From: Hyphomicrobiaceae bacterium
GTDB taxonomy: Bacteria; Pseudomonadota; Alphaproteobacteria; Rhizobiales; Hyphomicrobiaceae
Reading direction: 5' to 3'
Length of the DNA stretch: 64,000 bases
NCBI GenBank assembly: GCA_022844225.1
Contig: JALHMC010000005.1
Location: forward strand, 62,001-126,000
The notes under the pieces were generated by a model. The model was given only the letters and a program-made list of their open reading frames with translations. It had not been told where the DNA came from and ran no database searches. Shown here piece by piece: positions 37,122-46,563 of this stretch. Both the position numbers and the translations under genes were made by a program. Position 1 is the first letter of the stretch, and each line of letters starts with the position of its first letter.

Positions 37122-38261
37122 TCATTCCATGGTCGAAGAGAGCCGCTCCACCGCTTCCGCGAAATCCTTTTTGAACTCGAACACCACATCGCGGGCGCGC
37201 AGTTCGTGCTGCATCAAGCCGACCGCCTGCCCCACATAGTAGGTCGCCAGCTCCTTCGCGCCCTTGTGGCCGGCCTCGGCAAGCTTATCCACCTTCGCCA
37301 GCGCCGGCCTCGAAATCATGCCCTGCAGCGGCATCTCCAGCGGTTCGGGCATGCCGGGACCGCTCCACGCCTCGGTCCACGGTGACTTCAGCTGCCGCGT
37401 CGGCTTTCCCGTGCGACTGCGCGAACGCACCGTATCGCGCGACGTGGCCGCCAGCATCTTCGCCTTCACCGTCGGAATGGTCTCGGCCTCGACCGTCGTC
37501 AGCCACACCGAGCCCGTCCAGGCGCCCGCCGCACCCATCGCCATCACTGCCGCCATCTGCCGCCCCGTCGCGATGCCACCGGCCGCCAGCACCTGCACCT
37601 CGGGATGATCCTTGATCGCATCCAGCACCTCCGGCACCACCACCATGGTCGAGATCTCACCGCAGTGCCCGCCCGCTTCCGTGCCCGACACGACCAGAAT
37701 CTCCACGCCCGCTTCGATATTCTTCCAGGCGTGCTGCCGCGCGCCCGTCAGCGCGCCGATGGCGATGCCCTTGGCCCGGCAACGCTCCACCACCGACTTC
37801 GGCGGCGGTCCGAGCGCGTTGACAAACATCTTGATCGGATGTGCGAAGGCGACGTCGAGCAGCCGCTGCGCGCCGTCCTCCCTCATGTTCGCCGAGTAGT
37901 CGTGCGCCCAGTTCGAGGTCCACAGATCCGAGCTGTCGACACCATGCTTCTCGAGCAGCCCTGCGATATGGCGCTTGTGGCTATCGGGAACGCGGCTCGC
38001 CAACTCCTCACTGGTGAGCTCACCCGACTTGTCCTCCATGCGCGCGGGGATCAGCAGGTCTACGCCATACGGCCCCTTGATGCGCGCATCGATCCACGCG
38101 AGATCGATCTCCAGTGTCTCGGGCGTATGTGCGACGGCACCCAGCACGCCGAACCCGCCGGCATTCGTCACCTCGACCACGACGTCGCGGCAGTGCGTGA
38201 AGGCAAAGAGTGGGAACTCGATTCCGAACCGCTTGCAGAGCGCCGAATTCATCGTTTTCAT
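37122..38261 (-). CDS. Nitronate monooxygenase / NAD(P)H-dependent flavin oxidoreductase family
   Basis: A 379-residue TIM-barrel FMN protein of the 2-nitropropane dioxygenase family. Typical segments are NAGGFGVLGA near the N-terminus, VSGTEAGGHCG, and VLAAGGIATGRQMAAVMAMGA, which bind the FMN phosphate. The family oxidises alkyl nitronates or acts as enoyl reductases. Start chosen at ATG 38261; 38252 is possible. Stands alone on the minus strand. Confidence 0.92.
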   Translation of the reverse strand: MKTMNSALCKRFGIEFPLFAFTHCRDVVVEVTNAGGFGVLGAVAHTPETLEIDLAWIDARIKGPYGVDLLIPARMEDKSGELTSEELASRVPDSHKRHIAGLLEKHGVDSSDLWTSNWAHDYSANMREDGAQRLLDVAFAHPIKMFVNALGPPPKSVVERCRAKGIAIGALTGARQHAWKNIEAGVEILVVSGTEAGGHCGEISTMVVVPEVLDAIKDHPEVQVLAAGGIATGRQMAAVMAMGAAGAWTGSVWLTTVEAETIPTVKAKMLAATSRDTVRSRSRTGKPTRQLKSPWTEAWSGPGMPEPLEMPLQGMISRPALAKVDKLAEAGHKGAKELATYYVGQAVGLMQHELRARDVVFEFKKDFAEAVERLSSTME

Positions 38262-38345
38262 CCCGTGGCGTTGGATTGCTGTCCGCAATCCTGACCCGCC
38301 GGGATCGACATGGCAATCGCTGGCTCAGAAGTCGAGCCGCGCCCC

Positions 38346-39125
38346 TCAGCCGATATCGATCGTGTCGCCAACGGCGACCTCACCCGCTGCCGACACCTTC
38401 CCGTAGATCCCGAAATCAGCGTGACCGAACTGCCGCTGCAGCACGGCGGGTATAGCCATGTCCCGCGCGCCTGTGCTCGGATCGACATTAGTGGCGTCGC
38501 ACCGTTGTGTCCGATGAAAGACGTCGAGCGCCGCTCCCCCGACAATCAGCCGCTTGCCGAGCCAGCCGAGCTCGGCCCAGGCGGGAACGCCATCGATCAT
38601 GATGTTCGCCCTGAACCGCAAGGGATCGATCGGCTTTCCCATGATCCGCTCGAGATCCCGCACCGACGCGAGGTTCACGATATGAACGCACTTCGCCTTC
38701 ATGTCCGAGAAGCTGTGTCCCGGCGATGCGACGATCTTCGGTGCGCCTCGCAGCTCGCCCTTCATGAAGGCCGCAACAAACTGCTCGATGAGCTGGCGGC
38801 CGATCGGCGTCGCGAGGTTGCCACGTGCCACCTGTTTGCCGTCCCGCTTGATCACGAGGGTCTGCCTGTCGTCCTCCACCCGCGTCTCGAGCGTCGCCAG
38901 GCGCTCGTCGCGCATCAGCATCAGGAAATGGATCTTCGGCAGATACTTCGGATTGTCCGGGTCGAACCTCCCGGGACCGTTCTCGATGGCCCAGGCCCGA
39001 TCGAGTGGTAGGGTTTCACCCACCTCGAGCGCCACCCGTGTCATGGACTCGGGCGACAGCCCTTTCACAGGATACCGGTAGATCGCAGCGACCCGCGGTG
39101 TGGTCGCGTCGGATGCGTTGCTCAT
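38346..39125 (-). CDS. MOSC domain protein with N-terminal MOSC beta-barrel
   Basis: A 259-residue protein: an N-terminal barrel (AAIYRYPVKGLSPESM) and a C-terminal MOSC domain (RFRANIMIDG, AVLQRQFGHADFGIYG). MOSC proteins handle sulfur carried by molybdenum cofactor. It has a conserved-looking Cys in HRTQRCDATNVD. The ATG at 39125 has GAGGTG seven bases upstream. Confidence 0.92.
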   Translation of the reverse strand: MSNASDATTPRVAAIYRYPVKGLSPESMTRVALEVGETLPLDRAWAIENGPGRFDPDNPKYLPKIHFLMLMRDERLATLETRVEDDRQTLVIKRDGKQVARGNLATPIGRQLIEQFVAAFMKGELRGAPKIVASPGHSFSDMKAKCVHIVNLASVRDLERIMGKPIDPLRFRANIMIDGVPAWAELGWLGKRLIVGGAALDVFHRTQRCDATNVDPSTGARDMAIPAVLQRQFGHADFGIYGKVSAAGEVAVGDTIDIG

Positions 39126-39192
39126 GACGTCACCTCGTCGACGTTTGCTGCGGCGCATCATGCGCCCATGTCAATCGACCAGCAAGCCAACG

Positions 39193-39221
39193 AAAAAGGC
39201 CCGGAGACTGGCCCCGGGCCT
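39193..39221 (-). terminator. Intrinsic terminator downstream of the aldolase gene
   Basis: Read on the minus strand, AGGCCCGG, a nine-base loop and CCGGGCCT are followed by TTTT. The eight-pair GC stem and T tract are classic for Rho-independent termination. It ends transcripts coming from the aldolase gene before the MOSC gene. Confidence 0.7.
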
Positions 39222-39248
39222 CATTTGGTATCTCGAATTCGCGACCGC

Positions 39249-39326
39249 GCTAGTGTTCCGGCACCGCCATTTGCTTCCCGTCGCGGCTGGGTCGAGAGCA
39301 AATGTCGGCGCCAGAGGAACACTAGC
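39249..39326. repeat. Long palindrome 1
   Basis: The arms GCTAGTGTTCC (39249-39259) and GGAACACTAGC (39316-39326) are perfect inverted copies, and the adjoining 16 bases on each side (39260-39275 and 39297-39312) pair with two mismatches. This makes a stem of about 27 pairs. It lies between the terminator and palindrome 2. Confidence 0.75.
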
Positions 39327-39338
39327 AACATCATGATT

Positions 39339-39417
39339 CTAGTGTAGCTTTTGCATCTGACGTTTGGTGACGAGCCCCGTCGAGCGCGGGTACCTAACGT
39401 CAGATGCGCTACACTAG
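39339..39417. repeat. Long palindrome 2, overlapping the aldolase stop codon
   Basis: CTAGTGTAGC (39339-39348) pairs with GCTACACTAG (39408-39417), and GCATCTGACGTT (39353-39364) pairs with AACGTCAGATGC (39396-39407). The outer arms share CTAGTGT with palindrome 1. Part of the left arm occurs again at 161-175. The right arm contains the aldolase stop codon (39414-39416). Confidence 0.75.
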
Positions 39418-40433
39418 GCGGCCTTCTCCAGGCTCTGCGACCACTTACCGGCTGCGGCAAGGCCATTCATCTTGGCCCGGTGTGCGAACGCTTTCGAGCC
39501 TGCGCCCTCGTTCTCGGTCTTACCGCTCCAAGCCTTCAGCGCCGCGGCCTGCAAGGCACGGCCATACGAGAACGTCAGGTTCCACGGCAAATTGCCCATC
39601 GCGTTCATCAGGTGCAGATGCGCCGTTGCATCCTCGTCCGACTGGCCACCCGAAAGGAACGCGATCCCAGGCACCGCTGCCGGCACAGTGCGCTTGAGGA
39701 TCTTCACCGTCTTCTCGGCCACTTCCTCTCGGCTCGCCTGCTTCGCAGCCTTCTTGCCCGAGATGACCATGTTCGGCTTCAGCACGATCTGCTCGAGCGT
39801 GACGCGGTTGTAGTAGAGCTCCTGGAACACGTCCTTGAGCACCCACTCGGTCACCTCCGCGCAGCGATCGATGTCGTGCGCGCCGTCCATCAGCACTTCC
39901 GGCTCGACGATCGGCACCAAGCCGCCCTCGAGGCAGATCGCGGCATACCGCGCCAGCGCGTGGCTGTTCGCCTTGATGCACGTGTAGCTCGGAATGCCCG
40001 CGCCGATGTCGATCACGGCACGCCATTTCGCGAACTTGGCGCCGAGCCCGACGTACTCTTTCACGCGGCCCGGCAGGCCATCCAGTCCTTCGGTGACGAC
40101 CTCGCCCGGGCAGAATTGCAGCGGCTTCGTCCCACCGTCCACCTTGATGCCGGGCAGCGAGCCGGCGTCCGCAATGATCTTGGCGAGCGGAGTGCCGTCC
40201 TTGGCTTTCTGACGCAACGTCTCGTCATAGAGGATGACGCCCGAGATGTGGCTCTTCATCGCCTCGGTCGACCGGAACAGCATCTCGCGGTAGTCGCGGC
40301 GGCTGTCGGCGGTCGACTCGGTCTTGATCGAGTCGAAACGCTTCTTGATCGTGCCGGAACTCTCGTCGGCGGCAAGAATGCCGCGTCCCGGCGCCACCAT
40401 CGCTTGTGCAACTTGCTCGAGTGTCATCGTCAT
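39414..40433 (-). CDS. Class I fructose-bisphosphate aldolase
   Basis: A 339-residue class I (Schiff-base) aldolase that splits fructose-1,6-bisphosphate. The Schiff-base lysine is in VLKPNM (Lys219), with further active-site parts GRGILAADESSGTIKKRF at the N-terminus, KWRAVI (Lys137) and EPEVLMDG. The C-terminal SGGQSDEDA binds phosphate. The gene stands alone, with a terminator and two palindromes downstream. Confidence 0.96.
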   Translation of the reverse strand: MTMTLEQVAQAMVAPGRGILAADESSGTIKKRFDSIKTESTADSRRDYREMLFRSTEAMKSHISGVILYDETLRQKAKDGTPLAKIIADAGSLPGIKVDGGTKPLQFCPGEVVTEGLDGLPGRVKEYVGLGAKFAKWRAVIDIGAGIPSYTCIKANSHALARYAAICLEGGLVPIVEPEVLMDGAHDIDRCAEVTEWVLKDVFQELYYNRVTLEQIVLKPNMVISGKKAAKQASREEVAEKTVKILKRTVPAAVPGIAFLSGGQSDEDATAHLHLMNAMGNLPWNLTFSYGRALQAAALKAWSGKTENEGAGSKAFAHRAKMNGLAAAGKWSQSLEKAA

Positions 40434-40663
40434 GGGCTAGCCTCCGCTGGCTGTCAGTCTCGTGTATCGGGAATCCGGCAGCGATCCTCTAGCGCGGTTC
40501 CGCTACCGTGGCCAAGGGGCCGCCGGGCCTGCCGTCCATCAAGCTGAATAATGAACGACGTACAATGATAAGGAGACCGGTCAGCTCTTGACTCAAGTCA
40601 TTGTTTGGAAGTTCCAACATCCTACGCCATGCCCAGCTCAACTTACGGGAAAACGCCGCAACT

Positions 40664-41023
40664 ATGAAGATCCGGTCTCAGATCTTTACCGTGTTATGCG
40701 CGGCCGGTTTCGCCGCAGCGCTCACCGGCGTCGTCGCCGCCGAACCGAAATCTCCGGAGCTGGCCGTAGCCGGGGAGCGCATTTTGTCCGAGAAATGCGC
40801 CCAGTGCCACGCCTTGGGCAAGACTGGTAGCAGTCCTCTGGCCGCCGCGCCGCCATTCCGCAGTCTGGCCGCCAAATACCCGCTCGATCACCTCGCAGAA
40901 GCCCTCGCCGAAGGCATCACCACCGGTCACCCGGACATGCCCGAGTTCGTCTTCTCCACCGACGAAATCCCGGCCATCCTGGCCTATATCGAGGATATCA
41001 GCGAGCCCCGCGCAGCCAAGTGA
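40664..41023 (+). CDS. Exported monoheme cytochrome c (class I type)
   Basis: A 119-residue protein with a signal peptide (about residues 1-26) and a single heme site, CAQCH at Cys45; a Met near residue 92 (MPEF) is the likely sixth ligand. Periplasmic electron carrier. It is followed by a TauD-type gene 41 bases later, so the two may share a transcript, with no obvious functional link. Confidence 0.9.
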   Translation: MKIRSQIFTVLCAAGFAAALTGVVAAEPKSPELAVAGERILSEKCAQCHALGKTGSSPLAAAPPFRSLAAKYPLDHLAEALAEGITTGHPDMPEFVFSTDEIPAILAYIEDISEPRAAK

Positions 41024-41064
41024 TGGCGCCGGGCGCGGAGCACGATCCAAGGAGAACCACGCCC

Positions 41065-41964
41065 ATGCTGAAGATCACACCGATCGGCAAGACGCTGGGT
41101 GCCCGCATCGAGGGCATCGACCTCTCCAAGCCGCTCACCCGCACCGACAAAGCCCAGATCCTCCAGGCCTTCGGCCGCTATGCCGTTCTCTGCTTCCCCG
41201 CCCAGACAGTAGATGCCGCCCAGCAGAAGGCCTTTGCCAAAGAGTTCGGCTCCCTGGAGATCAACGTCGCTGCCGGCCACTACACAGTCCCCGGCCACCC
41301 GGAAGTCATGGTCCTCTCGAACATCATCGAGAACGGCAAGGCGATCGGTCTCGCCGACGCCGGACAGGACTGGCACACCGACATGAGCTATTCCGAGCCC
41401 ATCGCCTTCCTGAACGTGCTGCACGCCCTCAAGGTGCCGGTTCGCGATGGCGTCCCCTTGGGCTCGACCGAGTTTTTGGACATGTGTGCGGCCTACGACG
41501 ACTTGCCGGCCGAGATCAAAGCTCGCTTGGAGGATCTCACCGCCACCCACGACTTCAACAAGTTCTGGGAGGAAATGCTGAAGCGACCCGGCACGCAGCG
41601 GAAACCTCTGACTCCGGAGCAGCGCGCGGCCAAGCCGCCCGTCTCGCATCCGATCGTGCTCACACACCCGATCTCTGGGCGCAAGGCGCTCTACTGCACC
41701 GTCGGCTACGTCACCAAGGTCGACGGCGTCAGCAAGGCCGAAAGCGACGAGCTGCTCGCCTTCCTGTTCAAGCACCAGCTGCAGGACAAGTACAAATACA
41801 AGCACCTCTGGACCCAGGGCGACGTGCTCTGCTGGGACAACCTCTGGACCATGCACAACGCCGTCGCCGATTATCGCCCCGACGAGCCGCGCCACATGCG
41901 CCGTTGTCAGGTGATGGCCGACTGGGTGTTCTCGCCGGAAGCGAAGGCCGCCGCCACGGCTTGA
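41065..41964 (+). CDS. TauD/TfdA-family Fe(II)/2-oxoglutarate dioxygenase
   Basis: A 299-residue oxygenase with the triad His104-x-Asp106 (DWHTDMSY) and distal His264 (TMHNAV), followed by an Arg in HMRRCQ that would bind 2-oxoglutarate. Family members cleave taurine, 2,4-D and similar compounds; substrate unknown. AAGGAGAA lies upstream of the ATG. A homologue is encoded at 57145-57984. Confidence 0.93.
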   Translation: MLKITPIGKTLGARIEGIDLSKPLTRTDKAQILQAFGRYAVLCFPAQTVDAAQQKAFAKEFGSLEINVAAGHYTVPGHPEVMVLSNIIENGKAIGLADAGQDWHTDMSYSEPIAFLNVLHALKVPVRDGVPLGSTEFLDMCAAYDDLPAEIKARLEDLTATHDFNKFWEEMLKRPGTQRKPLTPEQRAAKPPVSHPIVLTHPISGRKALYCTVGYVTKVDGVSKAESDELLAFLFKHQLQDKYKYKHLWTQGDVLCWDNLWTMHNAVADYRPDEPRHMRRCQVMADWVFSPEAKAAATA

Positions 41965-42015
41965 ACAGCCGTCTCGACCGGCAGGCCAATTAACCGGCCC
42001 GCCGGTCGTCATCAG

Positions 42016-42987
42016 CTACTCGATCTTGATGTTCGCCGTCTTGACCAACTCGGCCAACGCCTTGCGATCCTTCTCGCGGAAGGCGGCGATTTCCTCGGGT
42101 GTCTGCAGGACGGGAACGGCTCCAGCGAGTTTCAATTTGGCCTTCATGTCGTCGGTTTTCGAGATCTCGACGATCTTCGCGTTCAGCGTGTTGATGATCT
42201 CCTTCGGGGTTCCGCCCGGCGCCCAGAGCGTGAACCAGAGCGGCACGTCACAATCCGGAAAGCCCGCCTCGGTCAACGTCGGTACGTCCGGGAAGTCCTC
42301 CATGCGCTCCGAGTGATTGACAGCGAACATGTGCAGCTTGCCGGCTTTCACGTGAGGCAGCGTGACCGGCTCGTTCATCATCTGGATGTTTCCAGCCAGC
42401 AGATCGGTCAGGCTGTCGGCGCCCCCGCGATAAGGCACGTGCAGGATATCGAGCCCTGCTTTCGCCTTGAAGGCTTCGAAGCGCAGATGCGGCGTGGTCC
42501 CGTTGCCTGACGAACCGAAAGCGAGTTTTCCGGGATTCTTCTTCGCATAGTCGATCACCTCGCCGATCGACTTCGGCCCGACATTCGCCCCGATCACGTG
42601 CCCGCACAGAATATCGCCGACCCGCCCGACAGGCATGAGACTGTCCGCGTCGTAGTTCACCTTGCGCACCATGGGCAGGAACGTCGTCGTCGTTGCGCCC
42701 GTAATGAGGAATGTATAGCCGTCCGGCGTGGCCTTGGCGGCGGCTTCCGTTCCGATCAATCCGCTCGCACCACCGCGGTTTTCGACGACGAACTGCCGGC
42801 CGAACGCCTGAGTGAGCTTGTCGGCCCATGGGCGCGCCACCGCATCCGTTCCTCCGCCGGCGGCGAAGGGAACAATGATCTTGACCGGCTTGTCCGGCCA
42901 GCCCTGCACTTGAGCCGTAGCCCTCAGCGGCAGCGCGGCGGCGACCGCCGCTCCTCCGCCGAGCTTAAGAAAACTCCTGCGACGCAT
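42016..42987 (-). CDS. TctC/Bug-family substrate-binding protein with Tat-type signal
   Basis: A 323-residue protein with a twin-arginine-like signal (MRRRSFLKLGGGAA), then WPDKPVKIIVPFAAGGGTD, FVVENRGGASGLIG and LHVPYRGGADSLTD, the marks of a tripartite tricarboxylate transporter receptor. As with the homologue at 11210, no membrane components are nearby. It converges with the TauD gene. Confidence 0.93.
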   Translation of the reverse strand: MRRRSFLKLGGGAAVAAALPLRATAQVQGWPDKPVKIIVPFAAGGGTDAVARPWADKLTQAFGRQFVVENRGGASGLIGTEAAAKATPDGYTFLITGATTTTFLPMVRKVNYDADSLMPVGRVGDILCGHVIGANVGPKSIGEVIDYAKKNPGKLAFGSSGNGTTPHLRFEAFKAKAGLDILHVPYRGGADSLTDLLAGNIQMMNEPVTLPHVKAGKLHMFAVNHSERMEDFPDVPTLTEAGFPDCDVPLWFTLWAPGGTPKEIINTLNAKIVEISKTDDMKAKLKLAGAVPVLQTPEEIAAFREKDRKALAELVKTANIKIE

Positions 42988-43171
42988 AGTCTCTCACTCC
43001 CTGGATGATTTGATCTTTTGTTCGAACGCCCGGCCCCAGCTGAGCCGGAAACTTGAAACTGAAGTTGGCACAGTCTGAATGAACCTCACCCGACTGGCTG
43101 CCGACAACAGATTTTCTGGCCGGGCATCGTGCCGCCAACGACGATTCACGGCTGGCCACTTGACCGAATCG

Positions 43172-43819
43172 TCAGCCCTGCCGCTCGACCATCTTCTCCA
43201 ACCGCCGGTTCAGGATCCAGGACAGGCCGAGGAAACCGATCATGAGCGCGAAGCCCAGCGTCGATGAGGCATCGTTCATGACTTTTTCCGAGAGATGGCC
43301 GAACGCATAGCCGGCTGAGACCACGACGACGGCCCAGATCCCCGAGGCCACGAAATTCAGGACCAGGAACTTGACCCACTTCAGCTCGGACATGCCGTAG
43401 GCGATCGCCGCCAGCCCCCGGATGCCGTGCGGGTACCGATGCAGCAGCACCATCCACGTGTGATGCTTGTTGACGAGCTTGCCGACCAGCAACACACCCC
43501 GTTCGAGGAGCGGGAATCCCGACACCAGCCGCATCCCGAAACGCTGGCCGAGCCAATACCGAATCACGTCGCCGAAGAAACTCCCGACCCAGCACACCCA
43601 GACCAGTGGGCCGAAGCTCAGCGCCCCCGCTTTCGCGGCATACCCGCCGAACAGCCCGAACAACAGACTGTGCGAGGCTGCAAAGCCGAACATCACCGCA
43701 TAGGCGGATTCCCCGTTCTGCCGGATGAGTTCGAGGAATGACGCGAGATCGTAAGGGAGGGTCACAGTCGCCACCGCGTTGGGCACGGCCTGCCGGGGAA
43801 AAACCGGCTCGGCTTCCAC
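43172..43819 (-). CDS. DedA-family membrane protein
   Basis: A 215-residue protein with about five hydrophobic segments and the DedA patterns SFFGDVIRYWLGQRFG and HRYPHGIRGLAAIAYGMS. DedA proteins are now regarded as lipid flippases or scramblases in the inner membrane. The usual F-x-R-x-x-P-G motif appears as HRYPHGIRG. It stands alone on the minus strand. Confidence 0.88.
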   Translation of the reverse strand: MEAEPVFPRQAVPNAVATVTLPYDLASFLELIRQNGESAYAVMFGFAASHSLLFGLFGGYAAKAGALSFGPLVWVCWVGSFFGDVIRYWLGQRFGMRLVSGFPLLERGVLLVGKLVNKHHTWMVLLHRYPHGIRGLAAIAYGMSELKWVKFLVLNFVASGIWAVVVVSAGYAFGHLSEKVMNDASSTLGFALMIGFLGLSWILNRRLEKMVERQG

Positions 43820-43865
43820 ATGCCTGCTTCTAGGGAAAGACGGGCCAGTCGCCGGCCCCCCGCGC

Positions 43866-44897
43866 TCAGCTCGGCCGCACCACCTGCACCTTGCGCAAAG
43901 CCGGCAACAGCTCGTCTGAGATCAACCGCATGCTCGGCAGTGAGACCGACGCAGGCATGCCCGCCCAATTGGTGCGCACGACGAGATGGCTACAGCCGAG
44001 CTCGGACCAGTAGGGCTTGAGCTGCGCGTAGCAATCCTCCGGCGAGCCGATGATGAAACGGCCCTCCGTCAATTGCTCGAACGAGCGCGAGAAATCCACG
44101 TTGTCTGGCATCACCTTGTCCTGTCCCCACTTGGCATAGTCGGCATACTTGCCACCGAGGTAAGGAGCCGCCATCTCGATCGCCGTCCGTCGGTCCTTGG
44201 CGCAGTAGACTTCCTTGAAAACTGGCAGGTCCGTTGGAAACGGCTTGCCGCAGGCCTTCAACTCGTCGCTATAGACGCCAATCATCCGCCTGAGCGACTC
44301 GAGCGTTGCGTGCGGGTTGATGAACCATGCATCCGAGAGCCGCGCCGCCCGGCGCACGGCCGGATCGTTGTTCGCTGCGATCCAGATCGGCGGACCGGGC
44401 TGCTGGATCGGCCGGATGTTCATGACGACCTTGTCGAGCCGGCAAGTCTCGTCCTCGTAGCTGACGGGCTTCCCCGTCCAAAGCTCCTGCACGAGCGCGA
44501 GATAGGCCTCGAACCGCTTCACCCGCTCGCCCTTCGGCACCGCGAACGCATCGAACTCCATATCCCGGTAGCCGAGACCCACGCCGAAGATGAAGTTCCC
44601 CTTGGCGATGATGTCCAGCGTCGCGATCGTCTCTGCCGTATAGACCGGATTGTGCAGATTGAGCAGCAGGATGCCCGTGCCGATCGTCATCTCGCCGGCT
44701 TCCGCCGCCAGCCGCGCCAGGAACGGCACCAGTTGCAGCTGCTTGTTGTCGCCCTCGTTGAGGTAGTGCTGCCCCGTCAGCAGCGAATCCCAACCGCGAT
44801 CACGCGCGTGGTGCACCATGGCGATCTGATCGCCGAGCGCCTGCACCATGTCCATGCCGACGCGCTGCTGGTTGGTGATGAAAAGGCCGACCTTCAT
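43866..44897 (-). CDS. LLM-class (luciferase-like) flavin-dependent oxidoreductase 1
   Basis: A 343-residue TIM-barrel flavin enzyme of the bacterial luciferase/F420-dependent superfamily. Typical features are the start MKVGLFITNQQ, IGTGILLLNLHNPVYTAE, FGVGLGYRDMEFDAF and IWIAANNDPAVRRAAR. Substrate unknown. It lies 90 bases downstream of a second LLM gene on the same strand. Confidence 0.93.
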   Translation of the reverse strand: MKVGLFITNQQRVGMDMVQALGDQIAMVHHARDRGWDSLLTGQHYLNEGDNKQLQLVPFLARLAAEAGEMTIGTGILLLNLHNPVYTAETIATLDIIAKGNFIFGVGLGYRDMEFDAFAVPKGERVKRFEAYLALVQELWTGKPVSYEDETCRLDKVVMNIRPIQQPGPPIWIAANNDPAVRRAARLSDAWFINPHATLESLRRMIGVYSDELKACGKPFPTDLPVFKEVYCAKDRRTAIEMAAPYLGGKYADYAKWGQDKVMPDNVDFSRSFEQLTEGRFIIGSPEDCYAQLKPYWSELGCSHLVVRTNWAGMPASVSLPSMRLISDELLPALRKVQVVRPS

Positions 44898-44987
44898 GGG
44901 TGAACAGTTCCTCGGACGACTGTGAAGTGGTGGCGCCGGAGGATGCCAACGCCCGCGGTCAGGCGCAATCGGTACTTCCAGGGGGAG

Positions 44988-45947
44988 TCAACCTTTGTGC
45001 CGGGCGATCACCTCGGCCCCGAACCGCTCGATACGAGAGACAGCCTCGGTTGCGTCGGCGCCACCGAGGCGCAGCGCCGCATGACTGACGCCCACCGCCG
45101 TGAGAGCCTCCGCATCCGCGAGCATGTCGTCCGACGAGCCCGTGAACATCCTCCGTGCAGAGCCGTCGGCGATTTTGTACTCGCCCCATTCGAAATGATC
45201 CTGCACCAGCAAGGTCGTGCCGAGGGTCCGCGGATCGCGTCCCATCTTCTCGGACTGCGCTCGGACTCTGGCGATACCCTCGGCAAGCCGCTGCGGGGTG
45301 TTCAACGGCATCGTCTGGCTGTTGTTGCCGGGATACCAGGTCGTGCCGTACTTGATCGCGCGGCGAATGGCGGGCGGACTCTCTCCGCCGATCCAGAGCG
45401 GGGGATAAGGCTTCTGCATGGGCTTAGGCTCGAAGATCACCTCGTCGAAGCGCACATGCTTGCCGTGGAATGACGGCCGATCCTCGGTCCAGAGCGCGAT
45501 GAATGCAGCCAGGCTCTCATCCGTCAGCGCGCCGCGATCCGGGAAGTTGGCGCCGAGCGCACCGAATTCCTCCTTCATCCATCCGGCCCCCGCACCGACG
45601 ATCAGGCGTCCTTTCGAGAGCACATCGATCGTGGCCAGCATCTTGGCCGTCAGCAGCGCGGGCCGGTGCGGCACCACCAGCACCGACGTCAGCAACCGCA
45701 GCCGGCTTGTACAGGCCGCAAGAAAGGCGATCGTCGAGAGCTGGTCGAAGCAATGCCCATGCTGGGCTGGCGCAAAGGCCCCACCGGCGACGTAGGGGTA
45801 ATGCGACTCGTGCTTTGCCGGCACGACGAGATGATCGCTGACGGAGAGAAAATCGAACCCGGCTCTCTCCGCAGCGGCGGCGATGGCCATGTACGTATCC
45901 GCGGACGTGAAAACGCGGCTCGTAATCGTGCTGAGACCGAATTTCAT
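44988..45947 (-). CDS. LLM-class flavin-dependent oxidoreductase 2 (F420-type subfamily)
   Basis: A 319-residue relative of the downstream LLM gene but of a different subgroup: VSDHLVVPAKHESHYPY near the N-terminus and GAGAGWMKEEFGALG are typical of putative F420-dependent members. Whether F420 or FMN is used cannot be told from the sequence. Probably co-transcribed with LLM 1. Confidence 0.93.
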   Translation of the reverse strand: MKFGLSTITSRVFTSADTYMAIAAAAERAGFDFLSVSDHLVVPAKHESHYPYVAGGAFAPAQHGHCFDQLSTIAFLAACTSRLRLLTSVLVVPHRPALLTAKMLATIDVLSKGRLIVGAGAGWMKEEFGALGANFPDRGALTDESLAAFIALWTEDRPSFHGKHVRFDEVIFEPKPMQKPYPPLWIGGESPPAIRRAIKYGTTWYPGNNSQTMPLNTPQRLAEGIARVRAQSEKMGRDPRTLGTTLLVQDHFEWGEYKIADGSARRMFTGSSDDMLADAEALTAVGVSHAALRLGGADATEAVSRIERFGAEVIARHKG

Positions 45948-46084
45948 GGGCTGCGACCTTCCCCGAGTGCAAACAAAGACAATGCCGAGCCCCGATCATG
46001 GAGCCCGGCATCACATTGCGCCAGCGCTTCGCAACGGATCACGGCCGACGACGGCGCGTCGGAGGGTCCGCTCGTGGAGCGATG

Positions 46085-46336
46085 CTACTTCTTCTTCACC
46101 TTCTGCGTCAGCGCCGAGGCTGCGGCCGTCTTGGCCTCTTTGCTCGCCTTCGGGTCCTTCATCACCTTGGCGGCAGCACTCGCCGCCTTGGCGCTCGTCG
46201 TCTCCTTGCTCTTGGTCTGCGTCAGCGCCGAGGCCGCCGCCATCTTGGCATCCTTGCCGGCCTTCGGGTCCTTCATCACTTTGGCTGCCGCCGCCGCCGC
46301 CTTGCTACCCGTGCTTTCGCTCTTCTTCATGGCCAT
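46085..46336 (-). CDS. Small Lys/Ala-rich protein with two tandem repeats
   Basis: An 83-residue protein made almost wholly of two copies of a 38-residue unit; AKVMKDPKA begins at residues 18 and 56, and AAASALTQ follows in both. It is very basic and Ala-rich, without signal peptide, like small histone-like or DNA-associated proteins, though no such family can be proven here. GGAGAAC precedes the ATG. Confidence 0.75.
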   Translation of the reverse strand: MAMKKSESTGSKAAAAAAKVMKDPKAGKDAKMAAASALTQTKSKETTSAKAASAAAKVMKDPKASKEAKTAAASALTQKVKKK

Positions 46337-46563
46337 GTCGTTCTCCTGCAGTTCGCCGGCTCAACGCCCGGTCACGTAAGAAAATTCCGGTACGTGGATT
46401 CGAGCGCCCCCGATACGATCCACAGTCGATTTTCCTGTTGACGCATGCGCCCTTTCTCTTGCTCGGTGCCGTCCACCCTCGTCGACCGCACAATTGACAT
46501 CCCATCCGTCGACGCGCCACAACGCGACGGCCTGAGTGATCGCGAAGCCTTGAGGAGCCCCCT

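Noticed and set aside
41993..42006. Hairpin ACCGG-CCCG-CCGGT between the convergent TauD and TctC genes
   Set aside because: The stem is only five pairs and there is no T tract, so it is too weak to list as a terminator.
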